DNA from: Bradyrhizobium sp. C9
GTDB taxonomy: Bacteria > Pseudomonadota > Alphaproteobacteria > Rhizobiales > Xanthobacteraceae
DNA: 64,000 nt
NCBI RefSeq assembly: GCF_002532045.1
Contig: NZ_NWTG01000001.1
Location: forward strand, 124,001 to 188,000
Direction: 5' to 3'
Shown here: piece by piece, positions 25,930-34,684 of the stretch
How positions within the stretch are numbered: the first letter of the stretch is position 1
Layout of the letters: every line of letters begins with the position of its first letter
The notes under the pieces: model-generated
The model's database searches: none
Told to the model about the DNA's origin: nothing
What the model saw: the letters and a program-made list of their open reading frames with translations, nothing else
Made by a program: the position numbers and the translations under genes

Positions 25930-27050
25930 CTAGGTTTTTTTGTTCTCATCGGTGGTCGTTCCCGAGTCAACCATCGATTTGACCACCGAAACATACCGCG
26001 CTTTTTGGCGAATAGCTGCAGCCGCCCCGCGCAAGTGATCGGGAGGTGAAGGCCATCTGTATCCTGCAGGACCTCCGGCGACATGCGGAGGAACCCGGCA
26101 GCCTCCCAAATCGGCACGCCGCGCTGCATCAGCCAGGTCGCTGCCGTGTGGCGCAACGTGTGCGGAGTGACTTTCCCGGGCAGCTTGGCCAGATCCACGG
26201 CAGATTTGAAGCCTTTTTTGACGGAAGCCACCGGTTTGCCATTGAACTCGACGAAGCAGGTGCCGATCAGCTTCCGGTCTTTCCAGCGACGCATATGAGC
26301 CAGTAGCCGGGGTGGAAGTGGAGCGGGCGTCTGACGCCTCTTGGTGGCTCGCTTCCCGATCGGCCTCCTGTAAAAGATACCACGCTCCAGATCAACGTAC
26401 GAGTGCCCAAACTCGGGGGTGGCGATGGCGCCGGCCCTGGTGCCGGTATAGAGGCCGATCAGGATAAATCTGGCCACGTGTCGCAGTGGTCGGCGGTCTG
26501 GCCGTACCGGGTCGCCCTTTGAACTGCCAGCGTAGATGGTCTGCTTCTCTCGATAGCGCCAACATTGCCAGAACAGGGCTGCCGCCTCGGTGCGTGTCAG
26601 CCATCGGTCGCGCGCCTCGCCTTTCGGCGGGAGGGACACGCGAACCATGCCCCGGTGAAAGCCCTCTTTGCATGATGGTTGATCGCTGCGTTGACTGCCG
26701 ACAGCTTCTTGCCACCCCAAAAGATCGTTGAGCCGATCGATCCTTGGGTTCAATCATCAAACTGATCACCTGGTTCGCCGATATCGGTCAAATAGATCGA
26801 CAGCACGTCGGCGCAATCGATGTCTTCTATATCTCTTCGGCTCCGCTCCGGTTGATATTTTGCGCGATGTGGTTTCCCAGCGCTTGCCCTGCTTTCTGCG
26901 GCGGTTTGTTTCAGACGCGCTCGCAATGCATCCTGTGGCGATATGCCGGTCTCCGTCCTTGATGATCCAAACAGACTGGGCGACGAGCCTGCCTTCGCGA
27001 TAGCGGGCTTTACGTCTGTAGAGCCGGGCTCTTTTGCTTGGACGCGACAT
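25930..27050 (-). pseudogene. Tyrosine integrase, multiply frameshifted and catalytically dead
   Basis: Reading from ATG 27050, the pieces are MSRPSKRARLYRRKARYREGRLVAQ, then in another frame KYQPERSRRDIEDIDCADVL, then GGKKLSAVNAAINHHAK. The long core (26690-26070) follows with RDRWLTRTEAAALFW, ILIGLYTGTRAGAI (box I Arg) and PGKVTPHTLRHTAATW (HxLRH). The C-terminus (PDHLRGAAAAIRQKARYVSVV) is in yet another frame, ending TAG at 25930. The box with the catalytic tyrosine (family YGHHHPD) reads DGLHLP, so Tyr is replaced by Asp next to a frameshift. About 25 residues are missing after SAVN. It cannot encode a working recombinase. Confidence 0.85.
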
Positions 27051-27316
27051 AATTCATTCCCTCATTCTCCCTCATCTCTCTACATGAAAGAGTGTAATGG
27101 ACTTCTCAGCGACGCATTCGTGCTGAGTTACTGAGCAGCGGCTCTCTTGGATCGTCTCTCAACTGATAAGCTGGCGACCATCGAAAGCCGCCCAACGCGC
27201 TTATCGTCACCCAAATCATCTGTACCGATTTCGTCGAATGATTGCGGTGCGCGAACTTGCGCGCGAACGAAATGGGCACGTTTCTGGTGCGGTGGTCGCG
27301 CTATGGGAAGATCGGG
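27051..27316. other. Non-coding stretch with a trbE-like 30-mer
   Basis: No gene is visible. Positions 27175-27204 match trbE positions 16972-17001 at 27 of 30 bases. In the matching frame they read ATIESRPTRL, against AIIESCPTRL in TrbE. This suggests a relic of another VirB4/TrbE-type gene next to the integrase relic. Confidence 0.4.
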
Positions 27317-28366
27317 CTAGAAGGTCACGGTGACGACGATGGTGTCGGCGTAGGCTCCTGGAGGGGGCGAGGTTTGCGGTGGAACACGTCCATAGACTGA
27401 AATGTTCTGGTTCAACGCTGTTCCTGTGCCAAGCACGCAGGTATTGGCACCGGACGTGCAGGTTGTAGCGGATGTCGTACTTGTCCAGGCGCCGGTCCGG
27501 GCCGCGTCCGTATAGAGATTGTAGTTGATGAAGCTGGAGCTTGCCTGCATGCGCCGCTGGCTGCCGCTTGCGTGCAATCCGTTGTCGAGGCCAATCGAGT
27601 AGGGGGTCGTATTGGTGCACTTCACCGAAATCGTCCCAACGCCGTCAATATTCGCCGTCAGCAGCGAAGCGCTACCGAAGTTGAGCGGCGTGGTCGAAAC
27701 AATGCAATTTCCGGCGATTGTCGCCGTCCATGGCGAGGAGCCTGCATTTGTTGTCGTTCCCGGGTTCGACGAACAATTCGGGCTTGTAAGAAGATAGGCC
27801 GCGTAGGCGACGACCGGAGACGCCGTGCTCCAGACGTAGGTCCCGGGTATCGTTGCCTGCTGATTGGCGAGGAAGCGCCCATAGACGGTCAGGCTTTGTT
27901 GTGTGGACCCGCCCAAAAGAGGAAGGCTGAGATTGATGCTGACGCCACCGGAGCCATACGCGGTGGTTCCGTATCCCCAGGATCCCCAGACTTGCGTCCG
28001 TCCGGAGTCCGAATAGAGCTCATGTATTGCCGTATTCGCTCCACTTCCCAGCGATCGAACCGAGCTGTTGCTGTTGGGCGCCCCTTGGTCGAATTGCACA
28101 CATGCATTGACCGTGCAGCCGAGCGCACAGCCACTGCATGTTACGGTAAATGTCGAGGTCGTATCGACGGCGCCACCCGCCAGGATGTCGACAGATCCGT
28201 AGTTGCCGGACGCCGAGGTAACGGAGCAGCTTTGGGCGTAGGCCGAAAACGATGCCGCAAATTGCAGGAGCAAGGCAAAGACCAGGGTTCGCTTTGAGCC
28301 AATGACCACGATTTCGATCTCGCAATGCGGGTTGGTCAGAACGGATGATCGAGGAAACTGACGCAC
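27317..28366 (-). CDS. Two-domain spore coat protein U (SCPU) family pilus protein
   Basis: This secreted 349-residue protein has a signal peptide (LVFALLLQFAASFSAYAQ) followed by two SCPU/beta-sandwich domains (about 45-190 and 200-349). The second is canonical: LNFGSASLL, CTNTTPYSIGLDNG, QRRMQASSSFINYNLYTDAARTGAW and SVYGRVPPQTSPPPGAYADTIVVTVTF. It is last in the chaperone-usher operon, 33 bp after the usher gene, so it is likely the tip or adhesive subunit (inference). GTG 28366 is used; a second GTG at 28309 sits closer to the signal peptide and is equally plausible. Confidence 0.85.
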   Translation of the reverse strand: MRQFPRSSVLTNPHCEIEIVVIGSKRTLVFALLLQFAASFSAYAQSCSVTSASGNYGSVDILAGGAVDTTSTFTVTCSGCALGCTVNACVQFDQGAPNSNSSVRSLGSGANTAIHELYSDSGRTQVWGSWGYGTTAYGSGGVSINLSLPLLGGSTQQSLTVYGRFLANQQATIPGTYVWSTASPVVAYAAYLLTSPNCSSNPGTTTNAGSSPWTATIAGNCIVSTTPLNFGSASLLTANIDGVGTISVKCTNTTPYSIGLDNGLHASGSQRRMQASSSFINYNLYTDAARTGAWTSTTSATTCTSGANTCVLGTGTALNQNISVYGRVPPQTSPPPGAYADTIVVTVTF

Positions 28367-28398
28367 GAAGGCATTGTTTTACGTGGGAAATGACCGCA

Positions 28399-30870
28399 TC
28401 ATTGGCACACGACCCCGGGGATCCGAACCTGTTCGCCCGGCCGCGGAATGAACGCAAACGTGGCGCGGCAGCGTGCGTCGGCAAACTCGATTTCGGCTTC
28501 GTTCAGTGACGAGAGCCCCTTGATATAGGCCTGTCCGTCGTAGCCTACGACAAATTCTACTCCACCGGTCATATGGCCGACAGCCCCAGCCGGCAGAACG
28601 CGATTGTCGGGCCCAATAAAGGTAACCAGCGCAGCCGTCGTCTCCTTGCGGACATCGAATCTGATGAGCGACCCGGCGCGATCTGCCGGAGCGACGATGT
28701 CATGCGTCGTTGCTGCCTCGTCGTCGACCGGAAGGTTCGTCGGGTCGATCGCAATCTTGTTCTTCTGGTAGGACCGGAGCGTCGGGATCAGCAGCATGCC
28801 CCTGGAATCGGTGACACCCGCCCGGCGATTCTCGCTGAGGACCTCGACATCCGGCACGCCAGTCGCGACCACCGCGAAACTGTCGTCGATCCAGTTCGAA
28901 AGGAAAACACCGCCTCCCATGGTGGTGATCGAACCGCGCAATTCCAGCGATCCCACGCTGCCGGCTCCGGCCTGGCTTGCGCCTGCCTGGATGGTGCCGT
29001 AGCTCGACCTGTAGGAAGCCGTGGCCTCCCGGTAACTCGATGCGCCTTCGGAATCGTGCACGCGCCAGCCGTAGCTGCCAGGCTCCGGCCCGAGCGACTT
29101 GACGGCATCAACGCTACCGGTTGTACCGGTCCGTCCGCTCGAAACTCCGGTCGTGATCGAAGCTGAGTCGCCAAAAGGGATGCTCAAACCGGCAAATATG
29201 CCGGTATTCTTCTTGGTACCGAAATCGTGGAAGACGGTGGAGAATATCGACGCATTGTAGGGCAACGAACGCGAGTAAGAGGCCGTCACGATATTGGAAC
29301 GATTGCCTGCGTCATCGCGCAGACCGACAAGGCTTGCACTCAGGCTGGCTCGGGGGTCGAACGGCATCGGAGCGCTGAAAGTGATGCGATCGAGTGCGAC
29401 CGGCGCACGGGCGCTGCCATAGATGCCGGTCACATAGGCAAACGAGTTCGACAACGAAGAGATACTGCCGGGCAGGTAGTTGAACAGACCGTTCAGGTTT
29501 TGCAGGCCGCCGTTTAACGTCACGATATTTTGCAATTTTGCGGTCGCCGAGGCAAGGTCGTCATAGGTGCCGAGGGTGTGTTGCGAACTCGCCGAAATGC
29601 TCACGCCGAAGAGCCGGGTCTCATAGGAAGCGTAGCTCTGCAGACCGCGGTTCGTACCGCTTCCACTGCCGGCCAGGGCCACGGCGGCGACACCGATCGT
29701 CCCGGTCCTGAAGGTACCACCGATGCCACCGTTGATGACGCCGGCTCCGCCTTCGACGTGCGCCTCTGCCGTCAAGCCATCGTAGATGCCTCGTCGCAGG
29801 GTTGCAGAGCCGACCGGCGAGCCGACATAGACGTCGCTGCTCGAGCCGTAGGATAGCCGCGGCAATCCGCCCTCCACCGACCAGCTGCTCAGTCCGGGCG
29901 CAAGCAGGCTCGAGGTCGCATAAAACGGCGCCGACGTCTGAATTTCGTGACCTGCCGAATCCCTCACCACGAGTTGCGTCGTGCCGGCGCCGGAAATCAG
30001 CGGTACGTTGTTTACGCTGAAAGGGCCGGACGCGACGTCCTGAGAAAATGTCTTGATGTTGTTGACATAGACATCGACGGTTGACGGCACTGCCGCGCTA
30101 CCGCCGATGGTCGCGAGCGGCGCGGTAATGAGATCGGGCCGCAGGGTAAAATCGCGTTGAGCCTGAAGGCCACCGATCCTGACCGGCCGTGACCAGGCCA
30201 GTCCGCCGTTGATCGTATCCCCAGCAACGTAGCTGATCATCCGGCCTGGGTCGGAATACTGGAAAGACGAATTCAGCCGTGTGGCCTGCGCAGGCTGCTG
30301 CGGACCAGTGCGGACGATCGCCGACTGTTCGGCGGTGCCGTAAGGTGAAAACGCCCGAGCATCGAGCAAAAGCGATGTGTTACCGAGGCCGATTAATCTC
30401 GGGGTAGCTGCGTTGCTGGTTGAACTCAACAGGTCATAATTCAGCACCGCACCGGGATCGGCCCGCGCCTTTGGCAGGTTCCCGCTGGAGCCGCCTGCGT
30501 CAAAGAGCTGCGGCTTGCGTCCGGCTTCGTCGACGGCAATGAATATCCGCTGTGTTCTCTCCTCATATCGATACCTTAGGGTCGGGATATCATCCAATGC
30601 GATGATCTCGCCCGGTCGATGCGATGGGCCCGGTTGCAGGCCGAGGCTTTCGAGTTCCTCCAGCGTTCCGCCGATACGACCGTCGTCGAACCGCACGAAT
30701 GATCCGATTGTTCGGGCGGGCACGGAGTTGATCACGACATCGAGTTGCAGATTTGTCTGGTTTTCCCCCGCGCGCGAACGCCCGGCACAGAGGACCATGC
30801 CGAGGAGTGCAAAAATGAACACAAGCGTGAAGCCTCTTCTACCGCCGAGTCGGCGACTCAATAACCGCAT
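28399..30870 (-). CDS. Fimbrial outer-membrane usher protein
   Basis: The protein is 823 residues from ATG 30870 (TTG 30924 would add 18), with a signal/anchor (FTLVFIFALLGMVLCAGRSRAG). It has an N-terminal usher domain, the central 24-strand pore with a plug (PSTVDVYVNNIKTFSQDVASGPFSVNNVPLISGAGTTQLVVRD region) and C-terminal domains (GVTDSRGMLLIPTLRSYQKNKIAIDPTNLP). It ends in the paired-cysteine segment DARCRATFAFIPRPGEQVRIPGVVC. It secretes and assembles SCPU-type subunits handed over by the chaperone. Its start overlaps the chaperone gene's end by 32 bp. Confidence 0.9.
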   Translation of the reverse strand: MRLLSRRLGGRRGFTLVFIFALLGMVLCAGRSRAGENQTNLQLDVVINSVPARTIGSFVRFDDGRIGGTLEELESLGLQPGPSHRPGEIIALDDIPTLRYRYEERTQRIFIAVDEAGRKPQLFDAGGSSGNLPKARADPGAVLNYDLLSSTSNAATPRLIGLGNTSLLLDARAFSPYGTAEQSAIVRTGPQQPAQATRLNSSFQYSDPGRMISYVAGDTINGGLAWSRPVRIGGLQAQRDFTLRPDLITAPLATIGGSAAVPSTVDVYVNNIKTFSQDVASGPFSVNNVPLISGAGTTQLVVRDSAGHEIQTSAPFYATSSLLAPGLSSWSVEGGLPRLSYGSSSDVYVGSPVGSATLRRGIYDGLTAEAHVEGGAGVINGGIGGTFRTGTIGVAAVALAGSGSGTNRGLQSYASYETRLFGVSISASSQHTLGTYDDLASATAKLQNIVTLNGGLQNLNGLFNYLPGSISSLSNSFAYVTGIYGSARAPVALDRITFSAPMPFDPRASLSASLVGLRDDAGNRSNIVTASYSRSLPYNASIFSTVFHDFGTKKNTGIFAGLSIPFGDSASITTGVSSGRTGTTGSVDAVKSLGPEPGSYGWRVHDSEGASSYREATASYRSSYGTIQAGASQAGAGSVGSLELRGSITTMGGGVFLSNWIDDSFAVVATGVPDVEVLSENRRAGVTDSRGMLLIPTLRSYQKNKIAIDPTNLPVDDEAATTHDIVAPADRAGSLIRFDVRKETTAALVTFIGPDNRVLPAGAVGHMTGGVEFVVGYDGQAYIKGLSSLNEAEIEFADARCRATFAFIPRPGEQVRIPGVVCQ

Positions 30871-31570
30871 GAGTCTGGCCTTTGTCCGTTTCCGCCGTGA
30901 CAGAGATGGATCCGCCAGATCCAAAGCCGCGAGGGTATTTCGGCGTGGCCCAACTCATGGAGGAATGTCCGAGGACATAGCCGAGGAGACCGTTGCCAAA
31001 CGACAAGGTAGCTCCCGAAGAATCCTTAAGCCGCAAGTTCGCGATGCGTAACCGCTCGTCGCCGGCATTGCTGGTCGCGACGGTTAGTTGGCCAGCTTCG
31101 GTACGGAGCGCCCAGGAAACCTGTGGCCGGCTGATCTCGCGGCCACGAAAAAACGCCGGGATCGACTGTCGTATCAAAAGATTGACGCTGCGACCTTGGC
31201 TGCCGCCCGCTCGTGGCAATTGGTCGACGATGACACGATAGCTTTCTTCGCCATTGACCGGCTGTTTCGACACCCGCACAACCCGCACGATGTAGTCTGA
31301 ATGAGGTGCCATCCTGACGGCCGGAGGTGATGCCACCACATCGGTCGTCGGTTCAAGACTCTCCTTGCCGTCGGACTGCGACCAGCGAAGCACGCGGGTC
31401 TGGACCTCGACGTCAGCATCTTCGTCATTGCGCAGCGTCAGGGAAGCCGCCGCCGCCGGCGCATTCAGTTCGAGGATAACGGGTTCGACGCGAAGCGCGG
31501 TGGCATGGGCAACCTCCAGGCATGCCAAGCTTGCGGCAAACGCGGCTAGCAGAGTCGAATTTTGATGCAT
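30839..31570 (-). CDS. Periplasmic pilus chaperone (PapD-like)
   Basis: From ATG 31570 this is a 243-residue secreted protein (signal LLAAFAASLACLEVAHA). It has the two immunoglobulin-like domains of pilus chaperones: RVEPVILELNAPAAAASLTLRNDEDADVEVQTRVLRW, the subunit-binding strand SDYIVRVVRV and YRVIVDQLP, then a second domain from about residue 135. It donates a strand to the SCPU subunits and delivers them to the usher. It sits between the SCPU subunit gene and the usher gene in a single minus-strand operon. Confidence 0.88.
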   Translation of the reverse strand: MHQNSTLLAAFAASLACLEVAHATALRVEPVILELNAPAAAASLTLRNDEDADVEVQTRVLRWSQSDGKESLEPTTDVVASPPAVRMAPHSDYIVRVVRVSKQPVNGEESYRVIVDQLPRAGGSQGRSVNLLIRQSIPAFFRGREISRPQVSWALRTEAGQLTVATSNAGDERLRIANLRLKDSSGATLSFGNGLLGYVLGHSSMSWATPKYPRGFGSGGSISVTAETDKGQTHAVIESPTRR

Positions 31571-31666
31571 CGCGATGCCCAATCGATTTCGAAATCATGC
31601 GCCAAGAAGGCATTTCGTCGATACGCAGATGCAACAGAACAGCGGGCCGCTGCCGCGGCCCCTTCT

Positions 31667-32206
31667 TCAATAGGTGATGGTCATGACCACCGTGTCCGTG
31701 TAGGTGCCGGTGCTCGGTGCGGTGCCGGTGGCGGGAACGGTGCCGTAAATGTTGACCGTCTGTGCCGATCCGTTACCGGTGCCGAGAAAGCAGCCGTTCG
31801 TGGTCGTGCAGGTGGTGCTGCTGGTAGCCGTGGTCCAGGGGTTGGTATGGGCTGCATCAGTATAGAGATTGTAGTTGATGAAATTCCCGGCATTCGTCAT
31901 CCGCCGCTGGCTGCCGGACACATTTGCTCCGTTGTCCATGGCGATGGAGTACGGGCTGCCATTGGTGCAGGTGACGGAGACGGTTGTGCTGCCCGACTGC
32001 AAGGTGGTCGCGAGCGTTGTTCCGGACACGCTCCCGAAATTGAGCGTCGCAGCGTTGATTGTGCAAGCCGCCGTGATGGTGATCTGAACGGTCAGATTTG
32101 CGGTCGATGTGCCGGCCTGGGCGAACGTTTGATAACTGGATGCCACGGCAACGAAGAGTGCGACCGCTCCCATTCGCGCAGCCTGCCCGATTCGTCGCTT
32201 CAGCAA
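31667..32206 (-). CDS. Spore coat protein U (SCPU) family pilus subunit
   Basis: From TTG 32206 (MLKRRIGQAARMGAVALFVAVASSYQTFAQ gives a good signal peptide) the protein is about 179 residues with one SCPU domain. The domain has TLNFGSVSG, CTNGSPYSIAMDNGANVSGSQRRM, FINYNLYTDAAHTNPW and NIYGTVPATGTAPSTGTYTDTVVMTITY. ATG 32173 is an alternative but removes the basic n-region; the frame stays open to 32428. It is first in the chaperone-usher operon, so probably the major subunit. It is similar to the second domain of the protein at 27317-28366. Confidence 0.82.
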   Translation of the reverse strand: MLKRRIGQAARMGAVALFVAVASSYQTFAQAGTSTANLTVQITITAACTINAATLNFGSVSGTTLATTLQSGSTTVSVTCTNGSPYSIAMDNGANVSGSQRRMTNAGNFINYNLYTDAAHTNPWTTATSSTTCTTTNGCFLGTGNGSAQTVNIYGTVPATGTAPSTGTYTDTVVMTITY

Positions 32207-32582
32207 AGGTCCACGGTCATCGCGAATGCGAATCGTTCGACAAGGATCGAAAGCCCGGCAGGCCGGTCTCGTGGTCAGCCGGCAAACTTCTTCGGTATCT
32301 TCCAATGAATTCTTTTTCATCGCCAATTGTGCCCGGACACGCAGGCCATCGTCGTCAACCAAAAAATCAAAATTGGGTAAACTTTGAATGAGCAAAAGCT
32401 TCGCAACGCCCGATCGATCTATCGACAATTATGGCCCCATCAAAAACTGTAATAGCTAGCGAAGTCGGCTGGCAGGAGGCCTCCCGTCGGACCTCTCAGC
32501 CGATCCTGGCCGACATCAAAGCACGAATGGCCCGTCGCGAGTGGTGCTCAACGTGTCGGCGCAGATCCTGAAATGGCGCCTC

Positions 32583-34415
32583 TCAGGGGCTGCCGACCTC
32601 GAAGGCCAGCAGAACGTTGCCGGGCAGGCCGCCCCATTGTGCGTAGCCGGAATTGACATACAGCATGCCGTCGACGACGACCGCGCCGGGGCCGTCCATG
32701 GCGCCGCCACGGGCCGGAACGCCATTCACCGTGGTGTAGTCGCGCGCGGTGTCGACCTCCCAAAGCAGCCGCGCATCGTCGGTGGCGTAGGCGCGCAGAA
32801 AGCCGCTCACGCCGCCCGAGAACACGGCGCCGGGAATGACGGTGACCGCGGCGGACAGCGCGGGACTGCACTGGGGACGATCGCCACAGGCAACCGGCGC
32901 CACCTGCATCGCGACTTTACCGGTCGCAAGATCGAGGCCGAACAAGCCACCGCCTTCGCTTGAATTGAGACGTCTCGAGCCGTCCCTCAAAAACCGCACG
33001 TCGGAATTGGCCACATAGATTCGGTCCTGGTCGGCGGCGGAGCCCCATTCGGTTCCTCCCAGCGGGCCACCTTGGCCGATCCGCGTCTGCCACAGGATCT
33101 TGCCCTCATGGTCGGGATCGAGTGCATGTACGACGCCGGATTTCTGGCCGACGACCAGCTCGCGTTGACCGTCATGCAAGGTCACCAGGATCGGCGATTG
33201 TCCGAAGTCGTGGTCGGGACCGCGATCCTGCGGACAGTTGCTCTGGTCGGTGCCGAAGCACGCCACGACGAAGCTGTCCTTCGGTGTCGCCTGCTGATGC
33301 CAAAGCATTCGCCCGGTCGCCAGATCGAACGCGAGGATGGCGTCGCTGGTGTCGGTTGCCGGGTCGGCATAGCTGTTCGATGTCGCGACATAGAGCGCCT
33401 GGCGCTGAACATCGATCGTCGGTGCGGACCAGACCGACGCGCCGGCCGGACCGAACAGCTGGGTCCCGATGGCGTTGGTCCGTGCGGGATGCGGCGCGTC
33501 AGCGATGGTGTAGGTCTTCCAGATCTGCGCACCGGTTTCGGCCTTCAGCGCCACGACGCTGCCGCGAAACGTGCAGCATTGGTAGGTGGGGCGGGACCCC
33601 GTCGCCTCCTCGATCGATGACACGCCGACATAGACAACGCCGGAATAGAAGGTTGGCGCACCGGTAATCCGCGCGGCCGGATGATCCTCGACCCTGCTTT
33701 TCCAGATCAACGCGCCGGTCGCAGCATTCACCGCGTAGACGTTGGCCAGCACATCGCCGAAGACGATGGCGGACTGGCCGTTATCCAGCGGAGCAAAACT
33801 GATGGCCGCCCTGACCGGCGCCTCGGTTGGAAACACCCAGCGGGTGCATCCGGTTTTGGCGTCGAGGGCATGGACCTTGCGGTCGCCGCCGCCGACGAAC
33901 AGCAAGCCGCCGATGACCGTCGGCTGAGCGTAGACAGCGGACGTGCCGGGAAACCCGAAGGCCCATTTCAGGCGCAGCCGCGGGACCTGGTCTGGCGTAA
34001 GGCCGGCCATTGCCGCCGGCTGAAACCGGCTGTTGTTGAGATCCGCGCCCCAGCCGTTCCATCGTGGCCCATCGATCGGTTGCGGGAAGCCGGTCTCGCT
34101 CTGCGCGCATTGGCCTGCACTGTCGGCCGACGCATGCGAGGCGGCCTTGCCGGTGACGAGCGAGGCGATGGCCGCCCGCTCGTCATTGCTCAGCCCCTGC
34201 GCGAAGGACGACATCGCGCCGGTGGTGATCGCACCCAGAACCTCTTCGAACGACTTCGATTGCAGCGCGGTGCGGCTCGGTGCGCGAATATCGGTGTTGC
34301 TGCTGTCGTGACACTGCGCACAGCGTTGCGCGTAGAGCGCGGCACCGCCTTGCTGCGCAGTCGCAGGAAGGCACGACCAGATCAGGGCGACGGCAATCGC
34401 AGCACTCAGTTTCAT
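32583..34415 (-). CDS. Cytochrome-fused PQQ dehydrogenase, polyvinyl-alcohol dehydrogenase type
   Basis: This 610-residue periplasmic quinohemoprotein has a signal peptide (AAIAVALIWSCLPATA) and an N-terminal cytochrome c domain with CAQCH (Cys32, Cys35, His36). An eight-bladed beta-propeller of PQQ type follows (repeats such as GKILWQTRIGQGG and VYAVNAATGALIWKSRVED). A vicinal cysteine pair, TYQCCTF (about residue 281), resembles the disulfide ring that stacks on PQQ in alcohol dehydrogenases. The layout matches polyvinyl-alcohol dehydrogenase, which oxidises polymer or secondary alcohols and passes electrons to cytochrome c. No hydrolase partner is adjacent. A broader alcohol substrate is possible. 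Confidence 0.82.
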   Translation of the reverse strand: MKLSAAIAVALIWSCLPATAQQGGAALYAQRCAQCHDSSNTDIRAPSRTALQSKSFEEVLGAITTGAMSSFAQGLSNDERAAIASLVTGKAASHASADSAGQCAQSETGFPQPIDGPRWNGWGADLNNSRFQPAAMAGLTPDQVPRLRLKWAFGFPGTSAVYAQPTVIGGLLFVGGGDRKVHALDAKTGCTRWVFPTEAPVRAAISFAPLDNGQSAIVFGDVLANVYAVNAATGALIWKSRVEDHPAARITGAPTFYSGVVYVGVSSIEEATGSRPTYQCCTFRGSVVALKAETGAQIWKTYTIADAPHPARTNAIGTQLFGPAGASVWSAPTIDVQRQALYVATSNSYADPATDTSDAILAFDLATGRMLWHQQATPKDSFVVACFGTDQSNCPQDRGPDHDFGQSPILVTLHDGQRELVVGQKSGVVHALDPDHEGKILWQTRIGQGGPLGGTEWGSAADQDRIYVANSDVRFLRDGSRRLNSSEGGGLFGLDLATGKVAMQVAPVACGDRPQCSPALSAAVTVIPGAVFSGGVSGFLRAYATDDARLLWEVDTARDYTTVNGVPARGGAMDGPGAVVVDGMLYVNSGYAQWGGLPGNVLLAFEVGSP

Positions 34416-34577
34416 CGCGGTTCACCGGCGTTGGCTTTGATGAGATGAGCGACTGAAGCCTAGCACAACCTGCCGGCTTCCATCGCGCGTGGCGAGGCCG
34501 GCGGCGTGTGCCGGGCGGTGCCGAACCTGATCGCGACCGGCCGCCCCAATTGGAGCGCCTGACGGCGTGATCTCCCA

Positions 34578-34613
34578 TTGACAGGTCGCCCGATGTGATA
34601 GAATTATAACACA
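34578..34613 (+). promoter_or_regulatory. Promoter with overlapping dyad operator for the RbsABC-type importer
   Basis: A consensus TTGACA (34578-34583) is followed, after 17 bp, by a weak AT-rich -10 (GAATTA/TAGAAT). The imperfect dyad TGTGATAGAATTATAACACA (34594-34613) overlays the -10. The sequence is AT-rich against a GC-rich background. Occupation of the dyad would block RNA polymerase, and the DeoR-family protein at 38555 is the obvious candidate (inference). Confidence 0.5.
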
Positions 34614-34684
34614 ATAAGTTGCAAAAATAACAAGATGTCACCATCGCATCAGCGCCTGGCGCGGGTGACGGGAGGAAAACGGAA

